Origin: Chloroflexota bacterium
GTDB lineage: Bacteria; Chloroflexota; Anaerolineae; Aggregatilineales; UBA3940
NCBI GenBank assembly: GCA_024643825.1
Contig: JAHEME010000176.1
Location: 1-6,375 of the forward strand
Length of the DNA: 6,375 nt
Direction of reading: 5' to 3'
Position 1 is the stretch's first letter. The number at the start of each line of letters is the position of its first letter. The notes beneath the pieces are model-generated. The model did not search any database. It was not told where the DNA came from and worked only from the letters and a program-made list of their open reading frames with translations. The position numbers were made by a program, and so were the translations under genes. Shown here piece after piece: positions 1-4,855 of this stretch.

Positions 1-851
1 GTGCAGAACTCGGCTAATCTTTTTTCGGAGAGGTTCCCTCGGCCATCAAGGTCTCCCATTCGCGGCTCGTCTGCACATGCGAGTCGGGCCTTATACTCAG
101 TTTCCGTCTTGGCAAACCCACGGGACATGGACCAGAGAGATGCTCCGTTCACGTCACATGCGCGGAGCATGGCGTCTAACGAAATTCGCGCCACTCTCCC
201 GTTTCCGTCTAGAAAAGGATGAATCCACACTAGGCGGTGATGAGCGGCAAAGGACGCCAATATTCCATCAAGCTTTTTGATTCCTCCTTTTTTGGCCCAC
301 TCAAGTCTTAGGCCGTAAACCTTGGCGAAGCGTTCCATGAAGAGGTCCAGAGTGTTTGATTTCGGTGCTACATGTATCCCCACTTGCACATCTCGATCAC
401 GGAATTTCCCAGGTTCCATATAGCTTCCATCTTTGAGCCTTAGCATTTCTTGTGGCAAGTGTTCGCAGAATTGACGATGAACTTCGAGGAGAAAAGGGCT
501 CAAGGATTGTTGGTCGAGCACCTGTGATTTTGCCCATTGGTCTGCCTTGATGTGGGCGAATGCAAGGCTTTGCAGGTTCCTTTGCTCGCTTTTGTCCTTG
601 GCTTCCGAAAGTGCTTTCGCAATGTCGATCGGCAGAGTATGGTGCCCCTCGATTAGGTTGGAGTAATAGCAGTTCATCCCTGAGACGAGCTCAGAGAGGC
701 TTCTCGCCGTAGCAGGGACAAGGGCCGCATCCAAGCGCGCTGATGCCTCGGACAATTCGTGAGCCAGCCCTATTAATTGTTCATAGACAGGCCGGGAGCT
801 GTCTATGATTAGTGGTTCCATTTGACGGGGGTTGTCATATAGTTCTGTCAT
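1..851 (-). CDS. Fic family protein (probable AMP transferase), 3' end cut by window
   Basis: Reading the minus strand from the ATG at 851 gives 283 codons without a stop, running off the left edge. The Fic signature HPFLDGNGRVAR lies at residues 211-222 and holds the catalytic His, the anion-binding loop and the C-terminal Arg. In this family the motif transfers AMP (or another nucleotide or phosphate group) to hydroxyl side chains of target proteins. An N-terminal inhibitory motif of the [S/T]xxxE[G/N] type is visible at residues 64-69 (SNLIEG), which makes this a self-inhibited Fic with its own inhibition helix in front of the Fic fold. The sequence continues past the Fic core into a DLDGRGNLSE stretch that in relatives leads to a C-terminal helical or winged-helix part, missing here. 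AGGT, seven bases before the ATG, serves as ribosome binding site. The gene is divergent from the GHKL gene. The target cannot be deduced. Confidence 0.93.
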   Translation of the reverse strand, partial: MTELYDNPRQMEPLIIDSSRPVYEQLIGLAHELSEASARLDAALVPATARSLSELVSGMNCYYSNLIEGHHTLPIDIAKALSEAKDKSEQRNLQSLAFAHIKADQWAKSQVLDQQSLSPFLLEVHRQFCEHLPQEMLRLKDGSYMEPGKFRDRDVQVGIHVAPKSNTLDLFMERFAKVYGLRLEWAKKGGIKKLDGILASFAAHHRLVWIHPFLDGNGRVARISLDAMLRACDVNGASLWSMSRGFAKTETEYKARLACADEPRMGDLDGRGNLSEKRLAEFC

Positions 852-868
852 GTCGAATACCTATATGT

Positions 869-886
869 GCCGATAATAATTCCGAT
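869..886. promoter_or_regulatory. Diverged double copy of the 12-bp motif in the Fic leader
   Basis: GCCGAT (869-874), AATAAT, then TCCGAT (881-886) repeat the 12-base spacing and hexamer core of the large tandem array at 934-1017. They sit within 20-35 bases of the Fic start codon, and a TATAAT-like string on the minus strand (890-885) touches them. A role as an operator for the Fic promoter is an inference from position and similarity. Confidence 0.4.
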
Positions 887-933
887 TATATTCTCATAAT
901 ATCAATATGATATGCTATTTGAGCAATTAATTT

Positions 934-1017
934 TTGCCGATGTTGTTGCCGATGTTGTTGCCGATGTTGTTGCCGATGTTGTTGCCGATGTTGTTGCCGA
1001 TGTTGTTGCCGATGTTG
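934..1017. repeat. Seven perfect tandem copies of a 12-bp unit (TTGCCGATGTTG)
   Basis: The unit TTGCCGATGTTG is repeated head to tail seven times without a mismatch (84 bases). The array lies in the 274-base gap between the divergent Fic and GHKL genes. The hexamer GCCGAT begins at 936, 948, 960, 972, 984, 996 and 1008. No convincing gene reads through: the frames give short Leu-Pro-Met-Leu or Ala-Asp-Val-Val repeats that stop just after the array. Diverged double copies of the same motif occur outside it at 869-886 and 1063-1080, out of register with the array, which suggests the motif is bound by a protein rather than being only slippage debris. The exact copies also imply recent expansion, so copy number may vary between strains. 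Confidence 0.95.
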
Positions 1018-1029
1018 TATTAGTATAAT
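1001..1029 (+). promoter_or_regulatory. Possible sigma70-type promoter for the GHKL gene
   Basis: A perfect TATAAT lies at 1024-1029, just past the tandem array. At the usual distance upstream the sequence is TGTTGT (1001-1006, 17-base spacer), a weak match to TTGACA that falls inside the last repeats. If this promoter is used, the transcript has a leader of roughly 90 bases before the ATG at 1126. The -10 match is good and the -35 is poor, so an activator bound to the repeats would be a reasonable helper. That last step is inference. Confidence 0.4.
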
Positions 1030-1062
1030 CAGCTAGTTATTGATTATTGTGGCCAGAAAGGA

Positions 1063-1094
1063 GCCGATATTATTGCCGATTATTGCGTTATCGG
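1063..1094. promoter_or_regulatory. Operator-like motif copies with an inverted CCGAT/ATCGG pair
   Basis: GCCGAT at 1063-1068 and 1075-1080 keeps the 12-base period of the array, with ATTATT between. The second copy is also the left arm of an inverted pair CCGAT (1076-1080), nine bases, ATCGG (1090-1094). The element ends 31 bases before the ATG of the GHKL gene, inside its probable leader. An operator for autoregulation is the simplest reading, but no binding data can be seen in sequence. Confidence 0.4.
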
Positions 1095-1125
1095 ACTAAA
1101 TGCAAAATGATAAAATCCGACAAAC

Positions 1126-2061
1126 ATGCCAAAAAGGCGCCCAAAATTGCACTGTTTGGTTGAACTTCCATCAAAATGGGTCGATTCCGCCCAGCTCGAG
1201 CAAGCACTGTCGGCTAGTGGAGGGCCGCACGGAGGCAGCTTTTACTCTGTGACGTTCCGCTTCCCGAAAAACTGTAAGGTAATGGTTGATGCCGGAGTTC
1301 GTTTGCTGGCCTTGGCGAATCAACTTGACTTTTCAACTCGCCGTGTTGCGCTGGAGTTTGACGAAGGTGAGGCTGGAACAATGGGTTATTTAAACCGCAT
1401 GGGGTTCTTTGACCATTTGGCCGGCCAAGTAATCGTTCGCCCTTACCGGCCCCCATTCTCCGGCGCTAAGATTTACGGGGGGTCTAATAAAGATTTAGTT
1501 GAGATTGCAAGGATCAGTCCAGACAATCGTGACCAAGATTTGCCCACCCGGCTTTCGGAGGCGGTGGCAAGCGCCTTAGGTACTCGGGGAGATGTAAAAA
1601 CCCTAAAAGATGCCATCTGGACTGTCTTTGCAGAACTCATCGACAACATATTTGCACACAGCGCTACTGTTCTTGATGGGTACGCGGCTATGCAGCTTTA
1701 TCGGAACGGTAAGAGCCTTCAGGTGGTGGTTTCTGATAGTGGGCAAGGAATCATGAATACCCTCCGCCCGACTATCCAAAGCCAGTTTCCGGCCCTGGCC
1801 GATCTGTCGGATACAAATTTACTAGTCGAGGTTTTCCGCCAGGGGATATCAAGACATGGGCCTGATCGAGGGTGCGGTTTGAAGGGGAGTGCCGCAAAGG
1901 CTATGAAGTACAACGCTGACCTCGAAGTGAGGTTGCCAGAGTCGCGCGTCGTTCTTGTCCCTGCAAACGGTATCTACAAAGCGAATACCGCCTATTGTTT
2001 TGGTCGACAAACGCTCCTTTGGGGTACCCATATTGGCTTCCGTTTCCACCTTGACAGCTAG
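1126..2061 (+). CDS. GHKL-type (histidine-kinase-like) ATPase, probable regulatory kinase
   Basis: The 311-aa product has the three ATP-binding boxes of the GHKL fold: an N box with E170 and N174 (ELIDN), a G1 box DSGQG at 204-208, and a G2 box DRGCGLKG at 247-254. There is no H box, receiver domain or membrane segment, so it is a soluble ATPase rather than a classical sensor kinase. Residues 1 to about 140 form a separate domain (around KVMVDAGVRLLALANQL and MGYLNRMGFF) that resembles the N-terminal part of other ATPases paired with STAS-like proteins. The next gene is such a STAS-like protein, starting 16 bases after the stop, so an anti-sigma/anti-anti-sigma style switch is plausible. No clear Shine-Dalgarno precedes the ATG, and a stop at 1111-1113 closes the frame upstream, so 1126 is the most upstream usable ATG. 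Substrate and signal are unknown. Confidence 0.85.
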   Translation: MPKRRPKLHCLVELPSKWVDSAQLEQALSASGGPHGGSFYSVTFRFPKNCKVMVDAGVRLLALANQLDFSTRRVALEFDEGEAGTMGYLNRMGFFDHLAGQVIVRPYRPPFSGAKIYGGSNKDLVEIARISPDNRDQDLPTRLSEAVASALGTRGDVKTLKDAIWTVFAELIDNIFAHSATVLDGYAAMQLYRNGKSLQVVVSDSGQGIMNTLRPTIQSQFPALADLSDTNLLVEVFRQGISRHGPDRGCGLKGSAAKAMKYNADLEVRLPESRVVLVPANGIYKANTAYCFGRQTLLWGTHIGFRFHLDS

Positions 2062-2077
2062 CCTATATTCTGATTCA

Positions 2078-2638
2078 ATGAAGATAATGAACGAGAATAA
2101 GGCCACAATTCGACTGCGAGAATTAATGGGTGGCCCGTATGGATGGGGCCGAGACCAAGGCCGAGAAGTATTTCAACAATTGCTCAAGAAGGTAGAAGCC
2201 AGCCCCGGAAAGTCAGTAATCGAGGTCTCAATGAAGGACGTGGAGCGAACCGATATTTCATTTGCTTCAGAAACAGTAGTCGAAATTGCTAAACGCTATC
2301 GTGGCAATAAAGGGTTTTATCTAGCTAACGTTATTGATGAGGACTTGTTAGAAAACTGGGAGGCTGCTGCTGCTAGAAAGGGGCAGCCACTTATGGTTTG
2401 GGATGGAAAGAAAGGGCGCGTTATTGGTGTACAGCCAAGCCAAGGAACTGCGAGTGCTTTTGAATATGCGATCGGTCGAGTCAGTGTAACCGCCTCTGAA
2501 GTAGCCAACGCTCTTGATCTTCAGATCACGAACGCGAGTAACAAACTGAAGCAGCTATGGGAACAAGGTTTTTTGCTTCGGCGCCAGGAAACCGCAGAAT
2601 CAGGAGGCGTTGAGTTCCGATATTACGCCGTGAAGTAG
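2078..2638 (+). CDS. STAS-like (DUF4325-type) protein with C-terminal winged helix
   Basis: The ATG at 2078 gives 186 residues. ATG 2087 (183 residues) is an alternative, and neither has a strong ribosome binding site. The frame is open back to an ATG at 1955, but that part overlaps the GHKL C terminus and adds a low-quality tail, so I discount it. Residues about 8-120 fit the STAS-like DUF4325 family: GGPYGWGRDQG near the N terminus, then strand VIEVSMKDV and ERTDISFASE (56-65), matching the helix start where classical STAS antagonists carry their phosphorylated Ser. Residues about 127-186 look like a winged helix (SVTASEVANALDLQITNAS, then the RRQ...VEFRYY wing). Such proteins pair with GHKL ATPases, here the gene just upstream. 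A fused DNA-binding domain suggests the pair acts directly on transcription, perhaps at the dyad at 2657-2684 or the 12-bp repeats (inference). Confidence 0.82.
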   Translation: MKIMNENKATIRLRELMGGPYGWGRDQGREVFQQLLKKVEASPGKSVIEVSMKDVERTDISFASETVVEIAKRYRGNKGFYLANVIDEDLLENWEAAAARKGQPLMVWDGKKGRVIGVQPSQGTASAFEYAIGRVSVTASEVANALDLQITNASNKLKQLWEQGFLLRRQETAESGGVEFRYYAVK

Positions 2639-2652
2639 CCACGGTTTTTTTT
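2628..2652 (+). terminator. Short intrinsic terminator overlapping the STAS-like gene's stop codon
   Basis: CCGTG (2628-2632) pairs with CACGG (2640-2644) around a seven-base loop that contains the TAG stop (2636-2638), followed directly by eight T residues (2645-2652). The stem is only five GC-rich pairs, so termination may be partial and some read-through into the ubiquitin-like operon is possible. Confidence 0.6.
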
Positions 2653-2656
2653 GAGC

Positions 2657-2684
2657 TCTGGTTCATTGGTTTCATTGAACCAGA
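2657..2684. promoter_or_regulatory. Perfect 9-bp inverted repeat, candidate operator of the Ubl operon
   Basis: TCTGGTTCA (2657-2665) and TGAACCAGA (2676-2684) are perfect inverse complements with a ten-base spacer; the arm centres lie 19 bases apart, about two helical turns, as expected for a dimeric DNA-binding protein. It sits between the upstream terminator and the first gene of the operon. It is not followed by a T tract on either strand, so a terminator is unlikely. I could not find a convincing -35/-10 pair in this 98-base gap. Confidence 0.5.
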
Positions 2685-2736
2685 TTATTGAAGAGAAGTT
2701 TTTGATTTATGACTCTTTAAAGAAAGGAAGTTAGAG

Positions 2737-2910
2737 ATGGCAAAGAATCCACCCATTGGCGACGGTCACCGTAAAGGTGCGGTTAAACAGGTCTCCCAGG
2801 CCTTCAATCCACAGAACGAGCGATGGGTAAAGCGTGATACGGAAACCGGAAGATTTATCGGTCAAAAGGCCGATTCGGCCCCATTTAAGGGGGTGCGCAA
2901 AGAGAAATAA
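2737..2910 (+). CDS. Small basic conserved protein, 57 aa, function unknown
   Basis: An ATG at 2737 with a good ribosome binding site (AAAGGAAG, about seven bases upstream) opens a 57-residue frame ending at TAA 2908-2910. The sequence runs MAKNPPIGDGHRKG, NPQNERWVKRDTETGRF and PFKGVRKEK. It is rich in Lys and Arg, has no Cys, no signal peptide and no membrane segment. I recognise the pattern as one of a family of short conserved proteins lacking a known function, with a core of type IGDxHRxGAV...NPxxxxWxKRDxxTGRF. It opens the ubiquitin-like operon, 61 bases before the Ubl start. A nucleic-acid-binding or accessory role would fit its charge, but that is a guess. A competing frame from ATG 2834 crosses the end of this gene and continues into the Ubl; the strong start signals of both genes argue against using that longer frame. 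Confidence 0.8.
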   Translation: MAKNPPIGDGHRKGAVKQVSQAFNPQNERWVKRDTETGRFIGQKADSAPFKGVRKEK

Positions 2911-2971
2911 TCTTACTTACTCGACAATAGTATTTTGTAAACGTAACCAATTAGAGATGAAAGGACAGAAA

Positions 2972-3238
2972 ATGTCTCAAGGATCAAACGAACAACCTGG
3001 TGATAAAGAGCACGATTTTCAGATTTTTGTGAATTCGCGGCCTCGTAAAGTAGCCGGACCCAAAATTTCCTTTGGGGAAGTCCTCCAACTGGCTGGTTTC
3101 GATACTAATAGCCAGGATTTAGGTCTTTATGACGTTGAATGGGTACACGGGAACAGAGCGGGAAGCCTCACTCCGGGGCAAAGTGTAGAACTGGAAAATG
3201 GGATGCGATTCGATGCAGGAAAATCTAACCGTTCTTAG
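2972..3238 (+). CDS. Ubiquitin-like protein, single multiubiquitin-type domain
   Basis: The 88-aa product fits the multiubiquitin domain family: strand FQIFVNSRPRKVAG (16-29), ISFGEVLQLAGF (32-43, equivalent to the ubiquitin helix), then YDVEWVHG, GSLTPGQSVEL and NGMRF. Many relatives carry two or more such domains in tandem; this one has one, after a polar 15-residue tail. The C terminus is Lys-Ser-Asn-Arg-Ser, with no Gly-Gly, as is common in this family. The protein is presumably adenylated at this C terminus by the E1-like product of the next gene. ATG 2972 is chosen because AAAGGA lies six bases upstream; ATG 2957 in the same frame is possible, and the open frame back to 2834 overlaps another gene. 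The 3' end overlaps the E1 gene by 41 bases, which indicates translational coupling and fits a fixed ratio of the two. Confidence 0.85.
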   Translation: MSQGSNEQPGDKEHDFQIFVNSRPRKVAGPKISFGEVLQLAGFDTNSQDLGLYDVEWVHGNRAGSLTPGQSVELENGMRFDAGKSNRS

Positions 3239-4385
3239 TCCGGATATTCGGCAGTTGGTTGAGGATGGTTATGCAGTCACAATCGAAGGCCAATATTTGA
3301 TCGTTGATAATATTCCTTACGTTCCATCTGCCGGTGTGATTGCGCGGGGCGCAATCATTTCCGCTTATAAGGAGGTGGAAGGGGTCGGGAAGGTTGATGG
3401 AGACCATGCGGTTTGGTTTACCGGCTCGATTCCCTGCTTCGCAGATGGCCGTTCTCTTTGTGAAGCTATGGTGGCCGATACAAACCAGCAGATGATTGCT
3501 GGTCGTCAGGTCCTGTGTAGGTTATCAAACAAGCCAAACCCTATCGGGGACATGCTTGATAACTTTTACAACAAAATGATGCACTACATTCGTAAGCTGA
3601 CTAGCTATGCGCGGGCGATTGACAACAGCGTGAGTGCGAGTGGGCAAGGAAGTTTTTATTACCGCCAAAAGCCATCGGTCTTTTTCTACCCTAACGCTGC
3701 GATTGCGCGTTCTGGTCTAGATGCTTACGAAAAAAAGCTTGAAGTGGGCAAGGTTGCGATAGTTGGTACAGGAGGGACTGGCGCTTTTATTCTAGACGCC
3801 GTGGCCAAGACTCCGGCCTCCGAAATTCATCTATTCGATGATGACATTATCGAGTCGCACAATGCTTTCCGGATCCCTGGGGCCCTAACAATTGAGCAGG
3901 CTCATAGCGGTTCGCATAAGACTGAATTTCTCAGTCAGCTATACGGTTCTATGAGAGTAGGGATTTTTGGTCACCCCATCCGGATTGACTCTGACAATGT
4001 CCGTCTATTAAACGACTGTAATTTTGTTTTTATTGCGATCGATGATGGTCCGTCACGAGGCCTCATTGCGCGCCATCTCGCTGCAAAAGGTATCCCTTTT
4101 ATTGATGTTGGGATTGGCGTAGACAAGGTTGTCGAAACCGTCCAATTGCATGGGCGAGCACGAGTTACCCTTGTTACAGCCGAAACAACTCATGTTGTTG
4201 ATAGCTTGCCGATAGCGGATGATCGTGAAGAAGCGGTGTACAACAATATTCAACTGGCGGAACTAAACGCCATCAATGCGATGCTAGCAGTCATTAGGTA
4301 CAAGCAATATCTAGGTTTTTATACGGACGAAGCTAATGCTGATGTATTGAAGTACAAGTCTTCGTGGAGTCGTATAGTTCTTTGA
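3198..4385 (+). CDS. E1-like ThiF-fold adenylating enzyme with N-terminal DUF6791-like domain
   Basis: Residues about 183-395 form a ThiF/E1 adenylation domain: VAIVGTGGTG (186-195) binds ATP, then acidic HLFDDD (211-216), NAFR (222-225), Lys241 in HKTEF and FIAIDD (278-283). These are the nucleotide- and Mg-contacting elements of E1, ThiF and MoeB proteins. The C-terminal NIQLAELNA...YKQYLGFY block is typical of this bacterial branch. Residues about 20-115 (IPYV, HAVWFTGSIPC, DG) match what I know as DUF6791, a domain fused to such E1s, of unclear role. Cysteines occur only at 3, 80, 88, 107 and 274, so none lies in the region (about 305-345) where E1s keep the catalytic thiol. The product should activate the Ubl encoded just upstream. 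ATG 3213 is an alternative start; neither ATG has a strong Shine-Dalgarno and both overlap the Ubl gene, so coupled translation is likely. Confidence 0.88.
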   Translation: MGCDSMQENLTVLSPDIRQLVEDGYAVTIEGQYLIVDNIPYVPSAGVIARGAIISAYKEVEGVGKVDGDHAVWFTGSIPCFADGRSLCEAMVADTNQQMIAGRQVLCRLSNKPNPIGDMLDNFYNKMMHYIRKLTSYARAIDNSVSASGQGSFYYRQKPSVFFYPNAAIARSGLDAYEKKLEVGKVAIVGTGGTGAFILDAVAKTPASEIHLFDDDIIESHNAFRIPGALTIEQAHSGSHKTEFLSQLYGSMRVGIFGHPIRIDSDNVRLLNDCNFVFIAIDDGPSRGLIARHLAAKGIPFIDVGIGVDKVVETVQLHGRARVTLVTAETTHVVDSLPIADDREEAVYNNIQLAELNAINAMLAVIRYKQYLGFYTDEANADVLKYKSSWSRIVL

Positions 4386-4398
4386 GATCGGAGTCAGA

Positions 4399-4848
4399 AT
4401 GAAAATTAAAGAACTGAGGCCAGTGTTTGTTGACCACCTGCCAGAGAGTCTGGAGGAAGGGGTGTTATATATCAGTGAGGAATTTGCTATAGCTGGGCAC
4501 AAATGTTGTTGTGGATGTGGTGAGGAGGTTATTACACCTTTGAATAATGCTCAGTGGCATATTCAAAAAAAAGGAGGGAAGGTAAACCTGTACCCTTCAA
4601 TCGGAAACTGGAAATTCGCGTGTAAGTCGCATTACTGGATTAGAAAGAATCGTGTAATTGGTTCTTTCAAAATGAATGAGCGAGAAATTGGGGAAATAAA
4701 AATACGCGATCGAGTTGATAAAGACGAATTTATTCGGAGACATAATGAATATGTATCGCAAGACCCTTGCCTCAGGGCAAATACGAATCAAGCAAATTTC
4801 GTTAGCTCATTAGTTAGTCGTATTAAGAAATGGCTGAGTGGGCGGTAG
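4399..4848 (+). CDS. DUF6527-like Cys/His protein of ubiquitin-like loci
   Basis: The 149-aa product starts 13 bases after the E1 stop, with GGAG five bases before the ATG. Residues 34-48 (HKCCCGCGEEVITPL) and 65-81 (YPSIGNWKFACKSHYWI) are the hallmarks of the DUF6527 family. Cys36, Cys38, Cys40 and Cys75, perhaps with His78, could form a zinc site. Ser67 and His78 are the other residues I recall as well kept in the family and could be catalytic. The family commonly sits next to E1-like and multiubiquitin genes, so a role in conjugation or removal of the Ubl is likely. Which of the two (RING-like ligase, peptidase, adaptor) cannot be settled from sequence. After about residue 90 the protein is charged and less distinctive. 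The gene looks more A-rich than its neighbours and contains an A8 run followed by GGAGGG (4565-4578), which stays in frame. Confidence 0.75.
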   Translation: MKIKELRPVFVDHLPESLEEGVLYISEEFAIAGHKCCCGCGEEVITPLNNAQWHIQKKGGKVNLYPSIGNWKFACKSHYWIRKNRVIGSFKMNEREIGEIKIRDRVDKDEFIRRHNEYVSQDPCLRANTNQANFVSSLVSRIKKWLSGR

Positions 4849-4855
4849 GTGGGAA

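Noticed and set aside
1..280. Plus-strand frames at 1-222 and 77-280
   Set aside because: They are shadows of the Fic gene on the minus strand, which has a clear catalytic motif in this same stretch.
934..1017. Tandem array as a repeat protein or CRISPR
   Set aside because: The coding frames stop right after the array and have no start signal. The units are 12 bases with no unique spacers, so neither reading fits.
1955..2077. N-terminal extension of the STAS-like protein to ATG 1955
   Set aside because: It lies within the conserved C-terminal coding part of the GHKL gene, adds a sequence unlike the family, and has no ribosome binding site.
2657..2684. Dyad as an intrinsic terminator
   Set aside because: No T tract follows the stem on either strand; the T8 run precedes it and is better explained by the shorter hairpin at 2628-2644.
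2834..3238. A 134-aa frame starting at ATG 2834 as the Ubl gene
   Set aside because: Its first part overlaps the 57-aa gene in another frame and lacks a ribosome binding site; ATG 2972 has AAAGGA at good spacing and begins just before the Ubl fold.
3198..4385. E1-like protein as a plain ThiF or MoeB of cofactor synthesis
   Set aside because: The fused DUF6791-like domain and the position in an overlapping pair with a multiubiquitin-type Ubl point to a dedicated Ubl cassette rather than thiamine or molybdopterin synthesis.
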